From the NCBI RefSeq assembly GCF_013137895.1, contig NZ_CP053538.1, positions 3,937,001 to 4,001,000 of the forward strand: a stretch of 64,000 nucleotides of DNA, read 5' to 3'. This document shows positions 34,915 to 42,859 of this stretch, in pieces. The translations under genes and the position numbers were made by a program. Within the stretch, counting starts at the first letter, position 1; every line of letters begins with the position of its first letter. The notes beneath the pieces were generated by a model. That model worked only from the letters and a program-made list of their open reading frames with translations, searched no databases and was not told where the DNA came from. This DNA is from Hymenobacter taeanensis. GTDB lineage: Bacteria; Bacteroidota; Bacteroidia; Cytophagales; Hymenobacteraceae.

Positions 34915-37407
34915 TTATCCGGCCCGGCGTTTTTCTTCCTCGGCGCCACCCGTACGCCGGCGGTTGGTGCTCAGCTTGTCGTTGCCGAAGCGGTAGCCAA
35001 AGGAAAGAGTGGCCACGCGGGAGTCCTGGCGCTGGTAAAAGCGCTCTACGTAGTTGGCGTAAGACGACGTAGCGCGGACGGGGCTGGTGAAGAAGATGTC
35101 CGTTACGTTTAGCTTCAGGGTGCCCTTCCGGTCCCAGAATGCCTTTTGTACCCCGGCCGTTACCTGGCCCTGAGGGCGCACATCCAGGAACCCATATAAC
35201 TCCCGCGACTGGTAACTGCCACTTAAATCAGCCGACCAGCCTTTGCCAAACGTGAAGGAGCTGTTGCTGGTGATGTTGAAGGCGGCCCGGCCCCGGTTAA
35301 GGTTGGTGCCTGCCAGGTTACCCATAAACCGGGAGTAGTACACCACCGCGTTATTATAAATGCTCCAGCCCTTCATGGGCTCCAATGGTATCGTTAGGTC
35401 CAGGGCATAGTACTCCTGTGCCTGCAGATTTACGCTGGTAGATACTACCTGCTGCCGCCCTTCAGAACTAGGAGCCGGCTGCACTACCTGAATAATAGGC
35501 AGCGAGGTTTTGGTGTAGTTGAGGCCCGTAGTGTACTTCTGCTTAAACGTGTGGTTTAGCTCTACATTGTAGCTGGTTTGAGGCCGCAGGTTGGGGTTGC
35601 CGGAGCCATACGTGGTGGCATCAATGTACGCCCGGAAGGGGTTGAGCTGGTTGTAGCTGGGCCGGTCAATCCGGCGACTCAACGATACGGCTACTTCGTG
35701 GTCTTTGCTGAGCTGGTGCTTCAGGGCTGCACTCGGGAACAGCTGGAAGTAGTTGCGGTCAAACCCCTCGTTCCCTACCGACTGGCGGCCCTTGGCATTG
35801 GTTTGCTCGCCACGCAAGCCCGCCGTGAGCGTAAAGCCGGGCTGGGGTGTGAAAGTGAGCGTGCCATAAGCGGCGCTGATGTTCTCGTTGTAGCGGAAGC
35901 GGTTGGTTTTGCCCAGATCCACGGAGTCTAGGCCAGTGCGGCTGAGGTTGTTAATGAACAGCACGTCATTATCAGAGTACACCTGGCTACCCTTGACGCC
36001 GGCTTCCAGGCGCAGCTGTTTGCCAAGCGTCTGGACGTAATCAGCCTTCGCCGACTTGATGGTAAGGTCGCCTTCCTGGCTACCGCGCAGCACAAACGGC
36101 AGGCGGCCTCCTTCGTAGCGGGTGGTGAGGTTCTGGGTGCGGTCAGTAGAGTAGCGGGCTATATCAGCGTCGGCAGTCAGCTCCCGCGTATTACCTGAGT
36201 CGGCCGGGAACGTGTGCTTGAAGTTGATGTTGGCGGCTCCGTTCGGTGAATGGGAGGTACGCACGTTGGTGGAGCGGTAGGTTTCCAGTAGACCACCCTC
36301 GGCACTGAAGAACTGGGTGAAGTTGGTGCCATTCTGGGGTACCTGGTTTGTGAAACCGTTGAGCGCCACGCCTACCACCGTCCGCTCAGAGAGGGTGAAG
36401 TCGAAGCCGGCTTTGGCGGCGTGGTTGCGGCCGTGTACCTGGTTGCGGTTGTCCTGCTCACTGCTGCCCGTGAAGGTGCGGTTGGCTTCGGGGCCGCCGA
36501 GGTCATGCACGCTATAAAAGTCGCGACTGATGGCGAGCAGTGGCTGGTTGTGGCGGTCTGAGTAAGTATAGCTTCCGAAAATATTTAACCCTTTGCGGCG
36601 GTGGTTCAGCGAGAGGGTAGAGGTGAATTTACCCCCGAAAAAGCTACGGCCGTAGCTGGTGTTCACGCTGCCGTTAGTGCCCAGGCGCTGGTCTTTTTTG
36701 AGGTTGATGGCGATGATACCGGCCCCACCCTGGGCATCATACTTGGCCGGCGGGTTGGTAATCAGCTCAATGTTCTTAAGCTGCTCAGCTGGTAAGGCCC
36801 GCAGATAATCGGCCAGCTCAGTGCCGGTCATGGGCTGGCGTTTGCCATCAATGAGTACCAATAAGCCCTGTTTTCCCCGTAGGGCCAGGTTGTCGTTGCC
36901 ATCTACCGTAACCCCCGGGGCGCGGCGCAGTACATCCAGCGTAGTATTACCCGCCGATAGGGTGCTATTTTCCACGTTAACAATGGTGCGGTCAGCTTCC
37001 CTCTCGTAAAGCGGCTTCTGACCTAATACCGTCACCTCCTTAAGGTTGGTAGCGCCGGTAGGCTGCAGCGTGAGCGTAAGGGAAAAAGTGCTGGCCACGG
37101 GCAGTTCAAGGGGCCTGCTCCAGGAGCGGGTAAACCCTACCTGTGAGGCCGAAACCAGATAACGACCAGCTGCCGCTGACTCAAAGCGGAAGCTGCCTTC
37201 CCCGTCGCTGAACTCTGACTTCACCACAGTTGAATCACTGGCCCGGTGCAGTACCACAGTGGCATACTCAAGGGGAAGGCCAGACGCACTTTTTACACTG
37301 CCTGCCAAACCGCTGGCATTCTGGGCCTGCGCATCGTTGCAACTGGCAGCGCCTAGTATAAGCAGAAATAATGGCCGGAAGACCAGCCCACAAATCGAAG
37401 TTTTCAT
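34915..37407 (-). CDS. Outer-membrane beta-barrel receptor A of MarR-linked pair
   Basis: 830 residues. Signal peptide (RPLFLLILGAASC to AQAQ), a carboxypeptidase-regulatory-like domain (GLAGSVKSASGLPLEYATVVL), a plug domain (LRRAPGVTVDGNDNLALRGKQ, ITNPPAKYDAQGGAGIIAINL) and an outer membrane beta-barrel 3 type barrel ending FGYRFGNDK and a Arg-rich tail. The receptor B gene at 38218-40674 shares the whole layout and nearly the same plug. Two palindromes 82-120 bp before the start may be operators. No SusD-type partner; substrate unknown. Confidence 0.87.
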   Translation of the reverse strand: MKTSICGLVFRPLFLLILGAASCNDAQAQNASGLAGSVKSASGLPLEYATVVLHRASDSTVVKSEFSDGEGSFRFESAAAGRYLVSASQVGFTRSWSRPLELPVASTFSLTLTLQPTGATNLKEVTVLGQKPLYEREADRTIVNVENSTLSAGNTTLDVLRRAPGVTVDGNDNLALRGKQGLLVLIDGKRQPMTGTELADYLRALPAEQLKNIELITNPPAKYDAQGGAGIIAINLKKDQRLGTNGSVNTSYGRSFFGGKFTSTLSLNHRRKGLNIFGSYTYSDRHNQPLLAISRDFYSVHDLGGPEANRTFTGSSEQDNRNQVHGRNHAAKAGFDFTLSERTVVGVALNGFTNQVPQNGTNFTQFFSAEGGLLETYRSTNVRTSHSPNGAANINFKHTFPADSGNTRELTADADIARYSTDRTQNLTTRYEGGRLPFVLRGSQEGDLTIKSAKADYVQTLGKQLRLEAGVKGSQVYSDNDVLFINNLSRTGLDSVDLGKTNRFRYNENISAAYGTLTFTPQPGFTLTAGLRGEQTNAKGRQSVGNEGFDRNYFQLFPSAALKHQLSKDHEVAVSLSRRIDRPSYNQLNPFRAYIDATTYGSGNPNLRPQTSYNVELNHTFKQKYTTGLNYTKTSLPIIQVVQPAPSSEGRQQVVSTSVNLQAQEYYALDLTIPLEPMKGWSIYNNAVVYYSRFMGNLAGTNLNRGRAAFNITSNSSFTFGKGWSADLSGSYQSRELYGFLDVRPQGQVTAGVQKAFWDRKGTLKLNVTDIFFTSPVRATSSYANYVERFYQRQDSRVATLSFGYRFGNDKLSTNRRRTGGAEEEKRRAG

Positions 37408-37488
37408 GACTTCCAGGAGGTGAAAATTGGGGTATAACAGGTCGCCCCGCTCGCTGCTGGCCAGGAAGGGAGTAGGGTGAAAATGAAG

Positions 37489-37504
37489 TACGAAGTGCTT
37501 CGTA
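37489..37504. promoter_or_regulatory. Palindrome TACGAAGTGCTTCGTA upstream of receptor A
   Basis: 7-bp arms TACGAAG and CTTCGTA around TG. Together with the site at 37512-37527 it forms a tandem with centres 23 bp apart, in the leader of receptor A and next to the MarR gene. Probable regulator site; the binding protein is not established. Confidence 0.6.
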
Positions 37505-37511
37505 GTAAACG

Positions 37512-37527
37512 TACGAAAGTTTTCGTA
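37512..37527. promoter_or_regulatory. Palindrome TACGAAAGTTTTCGTA upstream of receptor A
   Basis: 7-bp arms TACGAAA and TTTCGTA around GT, the same consensus as the preceding site (TACGAAR-N2-YTTCGTA). An A/T-rich stretch that could hold a promoter (minus-strand TATTTTTT at 37533-37540) lies immediately upstream, which would put both sites at the transcription start. Confidence 0.62.
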
Positions 37528-37588
37528 TTAACAAAAAATAGTATGTCTATTCTGCTATAGCTGTCTTCAAATCAGTAGTTGATTGGGG

Positions 37589-38020
37589 TTAGCTGGAAGC
37601 AGAGCAGTTAGCAGAGATTTGCTCCAGAAGCTCCTTCAGTACGCTTAGTTCCCGCTCAGAAATGCCTCTCAACGCCACACTACGGTTGTTGAGCACCACT
37701 GGCTCCACGGCCGCCAGTGTTTGTAGGCCAGTGGGCGTTACCCGTAGCCGCGAACGGCGCCCGTCATTTCGCGAAGGCTCCGAGACCAATAGTCCACGCG
37801 TCAGCAGTAAACTGATCATGCGGGCCACGGAGGCCTGGTCCTTGAAAACACGCTCCGCAATACCGGTTTGCGTTAGGTCGTCGTGCTCCTGAATCACCTG
37901 CAGTACCAGCCACTGATCAACTGTAATGGCAACACCTGCCCGGTCAATATTGGCTTGCGCCATTTTGCGGTACTGCCTGATAGCTTTATCAAGGGAGTAG
38001 AAGATGATTGAAGAGAGCAT
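37589..38020 (-). CDS. MarR family transcriptional regulator
   Basis: 143 residues. Winged-helix layout: dimerisation helices at both ends, and the recognition region around LTQTGIAERVFKDQASVARMISLLLTRGLLV with the wing RNDGRRSRLRVT. MarR proteins bind palindromes as dimers and usually repress neighbouring genes until a small ligand releases them. The gene lies between two paralogous receptors and all three point the same way. Paired palindromes just upstream (38032-38063) suggest autoregulation, and a different pair precedes receptor A. Ligand unknown. Confidence 0.92.
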   Translation of the reverse strand: MLSSIIFYSLDKAIRQYRKMAQANIDRAGVAITVDQWLVLQVIQEHDDLTQTGIAERVFKDQASVARMISLLLTRGLLVSEPSRNDGRRSRLRVTPTGLQTLAAVEPVVLNNRSVALRGISERELSVLKELLEQISANCSASS

Positions 38021-38031
38021 TAGGAATTTTA

Positions 38032-38043
38032 ATGATATATCAT
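38032..38043. promoter_or_regulatory. Perfect palindrome ATGATATATCAT upstream of marR
   Basis: Starts 12 bp before the marR start codon. Repeated 20 bp further up with two changed bases, that is two helical turns. Typical size and position for a MarR-type operator; inference. Confidence 0.6.
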
Positions 38044-38051
38044 ATAGATGT

Positions 38052-38063
38052 ATGATGTATCAT
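38052..38063. promoter_or_regulatory. Near-palindrome ATGATGTATCAT upstream of marR
   Basis: Second copy of the ATGAT-N2-ATCAT site, 20 bp from the first. Confidence 0.58.
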
Positions 38064-38165
38064 AAAGGTTGCCCGAGGTCAGAAAAATAATTTCTCAGAG
38101 GGCCAGTTGAATCTGTTATGGGTGCGGAAGTGGCCTAGCGCCAATAGCTGGGGATGGAACAATAA

Positions 38166-38192
38166 AAAAGCCACTCTGCGGGCAGAATGGCT
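38166..38192 (-). terminator. Terminator after receptor B
   Basis: On the minus strand AAGCCATTCTGC pairs with GCAGAGTGGCTT (one U-G pair) and is followed by a run of T. It lies about 30 bp beyond the stop of receptor B. Confidence 0.75.
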
Positions 38193-38217
38193 TCCTGAAG
38201 AATTAGGGGTAGAAGAG

Positions 38218-40674
38218 CTATTGAACGTTGCCGGCCCGGCGCTTTTCATCTTCCACGCCCGTAGCTCGCCTGCGCGAAGGGGCTACTTTGTCGTTGCCAA
38301 ACCGGTAGTTAAAGGCCAGTGTGGCAACCCGGGAGTCTTGCCGGTTGCGGAATACTTCCTGCAAAGGCAGGTACGTAGAGGTAGAGCGTAGAGGGGCCGT
38401 GTAGAATATATCGGTTACGTTGAACCGCAAGGAGGCATGGCTGCCAAGCCCTTTTTGCACCCCAGCCGCGGCTTGCCCAAAGGACCGGACGCGTTCAAAG
38501 GCATACCGCTCCGGGGTATGGTAGTTGCCGTTTAGGTCGAGGGTCCAGCCTTTGCCCAGGCTCAGGTTTGCATTGCCGCTAAGTATGGCCGCCGGCCGCC
38601 CCGAAGCTGGTTTAGAACCATTGGTCAGCTGTCCCTCAAAATAAATGTAGAATACCTCTGCATTTGCGTACAGATTGAGCCACTTAGTAGGCTTGAGGGG
38701 AGCGGTAAATGTGAAGGCGTAATAATGTTGAGCCTCCAGGTTGGTGAAGGTAGCAACTACGAGGCCATCGGCATCCAGCAGCGTGGCGCCTACAATGGGG
38801 CGGGAGGTACGCGTGTAGCTAAGCCCTGTTACCAGCTTTTGCTTGAAGGTGTGCGTTAGCTCCGCCACCAGGTTGGTTTGGGGCCAGAGGTTGGGGTTGC
38901 CGCTGCGGTAAGAAACCGCATCAATATAGGAGCGGAAGGGATTGAGCTGGGTGTTATAAGTAGGGCGGTCTATGCGGCGGCTGAAGTTCAGGGCCAGTGT
39001 ATGCTGAGGATTTAGCACCCGCTCCAGGCTGAAGTTGGGAAACAGCTGAAAATAATTGCGGCGGAAACGTTGGTCGCCGATGGCCTGGCGACCTTCTACT
39101 ACCGTTTGTTCTCCGCGTAGGCCAGCGGTGAGCGTGAGGCCCGGCCGGGTGCGGGAAAGGGTGAGGTACCCCGCCCGAATATCCTCATCATAATGAAACT
39201 GATTGGTAGTGCGGGTATCTACGCTCTGGACCCCATTAATCACCTTCAGAAATAATACATCGTTATCTGAGTTGACCCGGCTGGCTTTCACCCCGGCTTC
39301 CAGGCGCAGATTATGACGCAGGGGCCGAATGTAGTCGGCCTTACCCGACCAGATAGAGAGTCGTCCGTTTTGGTCGCCAATCAGGCGGTTATCCAGTACG
39401 GTTGGCAGCGTAAAGTGGTTGAGCAAGTCAAGGGTGCGGTAGGTCCCGTACCGGCCAAAATCAAAATCAGCCGACAGCTCCGGGGTACCCAATGAATCAG
39501 GAGCGAAACGGTGCCGCACCGATACGTTTGCCGTTTGGTTGGGAGTGCGCAGGTTCCGGTAAATATCCGAGGTGAATTGGGCCGTGGGCTGCGTCTGCGC
39601 ATTCAGGAACAGGCCAGTGTTTTCTCCCTGTGAAGGTACCCGGCTTGCTAGGCCACTCACCGCCACTCCCAACTGCGTATTTTTAGTGAGTGTGTAGTCG
39701 AGGCCCGCGCGCCAGGTATGCGACTGCAGGTGCCCCCGGGCATCGTTATACTGAATGCTCTGGCTGCGTACCTGCTGGTCGTCCTGGTAAAAAATTCGGG
39801 AAAAGTTGAGCTTTTGAAAGCTCTGCCGGTCAGCGTAAGAATAAGTAGCAAACAGGTTTAGCTTCTGTTGCCGGTGATTGAGAGAGAACCCTGAAGTAAA
39901 CTTGCCGTATTGTCCGCGCCCGTAGCTGGTGTTTACGCTACCGTTGGTGCCCAGGCGCTGATCCTTCTTTAAGTTGATGGCGATGATGCCTGCTCCTCCC
40001 TGCGCATCATATTTGGCTGGTGGATTGGTGATTAACTCAATGCTGCGCACCTGCTCGGCGGGGAGGGCCCGCAGGTAATCGGCTAGCTCGGTGCCAATAA
40101 GGGGCACGCGCTTGCCATCAATGAGCACCAGCAAGCCCTGCTTTCCCCGCAGGGCCAGGTTGTCGTTGCCCGCAACGGTTACGCCGGGGGCACGGCTGAG
40201 TACATCCAGTGTAGTATTGCCGGCACTTAGCGGGGTGCCCTCAACATTTACTACGGTACGGTCAGAGAGGCGTTCAAACTGTTGTTTCTGACCTGTAACA
40301 GTGACGCCCTTCAGGGTAGTGGCTGCCGTAGCCGCCAGCCGCAGATCCGGCAGGGTAAGGCCAGCGGCCGACAGCTCAAAGGCAGGAGTCCAGGCGCGGC
40401 CATAGCCTACCAGCGCCCCCGATACCAGGTACCGACCAGGAGGAGCAAGGAGGAGGTAGGCGCCTTGGGCGTCGCTGAATTCAGTTTTAACAGCTACCGA
40501 GTCGGTAGCTCGGTGGAGGGTAAGCGTAACGTATTCAAGGACACTGCCGGAGGTAGCGCGTACAAGGCCGCGCACCTGGGCCGACTGGGCCTGAGCAACT
40601 ACAGAGGCGGGCAGTAGCGCTATACTGGCAACTAGCCCAAAACGGCCCAGAAAACCGGGCAAAGCAAATGGCAT
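38218..40674 (-). CDS. Outer-membrane beta-barrel receptor B of MarR-linked pair
   Basis: 818 residues from ATG 40672-40674 (MPFALPGFLG), chosen because the signal peptide (VASIALLPASVVAQAQ) begins there; the frame extends 10 codons further. Same architecture as receptor A: CarboxypepD_reg-like domain, plug, barrel. The plug segment from DVL-RAPGVTV to GTNGSVNTSYGR is almost identical in the two, while barrels differ much more (for example loops around LRTPNQTANV), suggesting recent duplication with divergence of the ligand-facing strands or gene conversion in the plug. No SusD neighbour; ligand unknown. Confidence 0.86.
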   Translation of the reverse strand: MPFALPGFLGRFGLVASIALLPASVVAQAQSAQVRGLVRATSGSVLEYVTLTLHRATDSVAVKTEFSDAQGAYLLLAPPGRYLVSGALVGYGRAWTPAFELSAAGLTLPDLRLAATAATTLKGVTVTGQKQQFERLSDRTVVNVEGTPLSAGNTTLDVLSRAPGVTVAGNDNLALRGKQGLLVLIDGKRVPLIGTELADYLRALPAEQVRSIELITNPPAKYDAQGGAGIIAINLKKDQRLGTNGSVNTSYGRGQYGKFTSGFSLNHRQQKLNLFATYSYADRQSFQKLNFSRIFYQDDQQVRSQSIQYNDARGHLQSHTWRAGLDYTLTKNTQLGVAVSGLASRVPSQGENTGLFLNAQTQPTAQFTSDIYRNLRTPNQTANVSVRHRFAPDSLGTPELSADFDFGRYGTYRTLDLLNHFTLPTVLDNRLIGDQNGRLSIWSGKADYIRPLRHNLRLEAGVKASRVNSDNDVLFLKVINGVQSVDTRTTNQFHYDEDIRAGYLTLSRTRPGLTLTAGLRGEQTVVEGRQAIGDQRFRRNYFQLFPNFSLERVLNPQHTLALNFSRRIDRPTYNTQLNPFRSYIDAVSYRSGNPNLWPQTNLVAELTHTFKQKLVTGLSYTRTSRPIVGATLLDADGLVVATFTNLEAQHYYAFTFTAPLKPTKWLNLYANAEVFYIYFEGQLTNGSKPASGRPAAILSGNANLSLGKGWTLDLNGNYHTPERYAFERVRSFGQAAAGVQKGLGSHASLRFNVTDIFYTAPLRSTSTYLPLQEVFRNRQDSRVATLAFNYRFGNDKVAPSRRRATGVEDEKRRAGNVQ

Positions 40675-40870
40675 AGACACGATGAGTTGGTTGTGAAGCA
40701 ACATCGTGCAATAGGTTTGGAAGGGAGAGATGGCACCCAGAAGTAGTGGCTCCTCCAGTACCAGAATGCAGGTCAGTTGGTCGGAAAGATAGGCATATTA
40801 CCCATTTTTGGGAAACTTCAATGGGCAGGAGTGCTACCTAGCTCATGAAAAATTCATTAACTCAAAAAGT

Positions 40871-40903
40871 GCCCTGCCCAAATCCTGGCAGGATGGGCAG
40901 GGC
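40871..40903 (-). terminator. Hairpin after the aminotransferase
   Basis: GCCCTGCCCA (40871-40880) pairs with TGGGCAGGGC (40894-40903), with ATCCT/AGGAT inside, giving a long nearly continuous stem 34 bp past the aminotransferase stop. Confidence 0.72.
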
Positions 40904-40936
40904 AATCTTACAACTAGCTGACTATTAAAAGCTAGC

Positions 40937-42193
40937 CTACACTAGCGCATCGAGAGCGGCGCGCAGGCGGGGCAAAGCTGCTTCAATAGACTCATGCGAA
41001 GCACCACCCACCGACATCCGGAACCACGGTGCGGTGTGCTCATTGCCGAAAGCGCTGAAGGGCACCAGCGCCAAGCGAGCCTCACTGATGAGGTAGGAGG
41101 TCAGCTCCTTGGTAGTGGTGAGTACCTGCCCGGCGGGCGTAGTCTTCCCGAGCACATCCAGCTTAGCCGTAAGATAAATGGCTCCCATCGGCACCATAGA
41201 GTCAACGGGGTACCCATCGGCTTTCAGGGCCTGTAACCCCTGGTGGAGAGTGGTTAGGCTGCGCTGCACCTTATCCTTGAACTGGCTCATGAAGCCATCA
41301 ACTTTCTCTGCCTGGGGCAGGTACTTGGCCGTGGCAACCTGCTCAGCTTTAGGGGCCCAGGCCCCCACGTGGCCCAGAATGGCCTTCATTTTATCAATCA
41401 CCGCCAGCGGGCCAAACGCATAGCCCACGCGCACCCCGGTAGCCGCCAGGCACTTCGAGATACCATCAATGTAAATGGTGTAGTCGCGCAGCTCTGGGCG
41501 CAGATTCACGGGGTCGTAGTGCTCGGTGGTGCCGAAGGTTAGGAGCCAGTAAATCTGGTCGTAGAGCAGGTAGAGGGGCTTCTCGCCGGGTTGGCGGCGC
41601 TTGTTCTCGGCCAGCACCAGGTCGCAGATGGCTTCCAAGCCTTCGCGGGTGAATACGGTGCCGGTGGGGTTGAGCGGAGAGCACAGGGCCAGGAGGGTAG
41701 CGCCTTCCAAATGAGGTGCAAGCTCCTCGGCCGTGGGCATGAAGTTGTTCTCGGCGCGGGTTTCTACCATCACGCTCTGGGCAGAGGAGAGGTGGCAGTA
41801 GTGGTTGTTATTCCAGCTCGGCACCGGAAATACCACTTTGTCGCCGGGGTCAACCAGGGCCAGGTACGTGGCATAAATCAGGGGGCGAGAGCCGCCAGCC
41901 ACCAGAAAGTCGTTGGGCGAGTACTCAAGGCCCAGGCGTGACTTAGTAAATGCAGCCGCGGCTTCGCGCAGGCCCACCATGCCATTTGCGGGCGGATAGT
42001 TGGTATGACCGGCCTGGTAGGCCAGGGTAATTTCCTGTTGAAGCTCTTCCGGAATTGGAAAAATTGACGGGTCAAAGTCGCCGATGGTGAGGTTGCAAAT
42101 CTGCTCCCCCTTGCGAATCATATCATTGACTTCATTGCCGATTTTGATGATTTCGGAGCCAATCAGGCTGCCGGCCATTCTCGAAACTTGCAT
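40937..42193 (-). CDS. Class I/II pyridoxal-phosphate aminotransferase
   Basis: 418 residues. Fold type I: ANGMVGLREA near the start, CSPLNPTGTVF with the PLP-ring Asn, YDQIYW with the Asp/Tyr pair and DGISKCLAATGVRVGY with the Schiff-base Lys. Closest in feel to aspartate or aromatic aminotransferases of Bacteroidota, but the long N-terminal stretch and sequence around SWNNNHY do not let me fix the amino acid. Alone on its strand, ahead of tsaE which is divergent. Cytoplasmic. Confidence 0.9.
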   Translation of the reverse strand: MQVSRMAGSLIGSEIIKIGNEVNDMIRKGEQICNLTIGDFDPSIFPIPEELQQEITLAYQAGHTNYPPANGMVGLREAAAAFTKSRLGLEYSPNDFLVAGGSRPLIYATYLALVDPGDKVVFPVPSWNNNHYCHLSSAQSVMVETRAENNFMPTAEELAPHLEGATLLALCSPLNPTGTVFTREGLEAICDLVLAENKRRQPGEKPLYLLYDQIYWLLTFGTTEHYDPVNLRPELRDYTIYIDGISKCLAATGVRVGYAFGPLAVIDKMKAILGHVGAWAPKAEQVATAKYLPQAEKVDGFMSQFKDKVQRSLTTLHQGLQALKADGYPVDSMVPMGAIYLTAKLDVLGKTTPAGQVLTTTKELTSYLISEARLALVPFSAFGNEHTAPWFRMSVGGASHESIEAALPRLRAALDALV

Positions 42194-42339
42194 GAGCTAG
42201 TATGTTTTGGGTCGGTCAAAGGTAACAGAGTACGTGGTTCTGAAGGATTTCCAGTATCCGTTTCTGAACAATTAGCCCGCTCCACTATTAGTGCAGGAGT
42301 GGCCCAGGCCTCGTAAACTTGCAGCCTATTTGCCTGCTT

Positions 42340-42765
42340 ATGTCTCTACTGACCCTAGAAATCTCTGGCCTGGCCGCCCTGCCTGCCGCCGCTGCCCAAG
42401 TGCGTGAAGCCCTGCGTGGGCATTCCATCATCTGCTTTGAAGGTGAGATGGGTGCCGGCAAAACCACGTTCATCAAAGCCCTATGCCAATGCCTGGGCGT
42501 GCAGGATGAAGTAAGCAGCCCCACATTTTCGCTGGTGAATGAGTACCGCGATGCCCAAAACCAGCCGATTTACCACTTCGACTTTTACCGGCTTGATACT
42601 CCGCGGGAGGCGGAAGGAATTGGGGCGTTGGAGTACTTCGATTCTGGCTATCTTTGCCTGATAGAGTGGCCTAGCCGCATTGAGGAATTATTGCCTCCGG
42701 ATCGGCTGCTCATAACGCTCACCGTCACTGGCCTAGAAACCAGGGAATTAAAAATTGAAAGTTAA
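42340..42765 (+). CDS. tsaE: TsaE, ATPase for threonylcarbamoyl-adenosine tRNA modification
   Basis: 141 residues from ATG 42340. Works with TsaB and TsaD to make t6A37 in ANN-decoding tRNAs. Walker A GEMGAGKTT starts at residue 35; the SSPTFSLVNEY and HFDFYRLD segments are family hallmarks. The last six codons and the stop (42763-42765) are made of the heptad repeat that continues into the spacer. It is followed by ald, the order porX-tsaE-ald being frequent in Bacteroidota; here porX is 15 kb away. Confidence 0.95.
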   Translation: MSLLTLEISGLAALPAAAAQVREALRGHSIICFEGEMGAGKTTFIKALCQCLGVQDEVSSPTFSLVNEYRDAQNQPIYHFDFYRLDTPREAEGIGALEYFDSGYLCLIEWPSRIEELLPPDRLLITLTVTGLETRELKIES

Positions 42766-42851
42766 AAGTTAAGAGTTGAGCCATTGGCCGTCCTAAAACG
42801 TTTAATGAGCTGCCAATCAAGATTTTTAATTTTTAATTCTTGATTTTTAAT
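42747..42851. repeat. Heptad-repeat stem-loop between tsaE and ald
   Basis: Left units from 42747: ATTAAAA, ATTGAAA, GTTAAAA, GTTAAGA, GTTGAGC. Right units from 42817: TCAAGAT, TTTTAAT, TTTTAAT, TCTTGAT, TTTTAAT. The arms are complementary and AT-rich, and the array overlaps the 3-prime end of tsaE. Confidence 0.8.
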
Positions 42852-42859
42852 TATAGAAA

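Noticed and set aside
40845..40857. ATGAA-AAA-TTCAT as a third MarR-type site upstream of receptor B
   Set aside because: It does not match either palindrome consensus near marR, lies about 170 bp before the receptor start, and is a chance AT-rich arrangement as far as I can judge.
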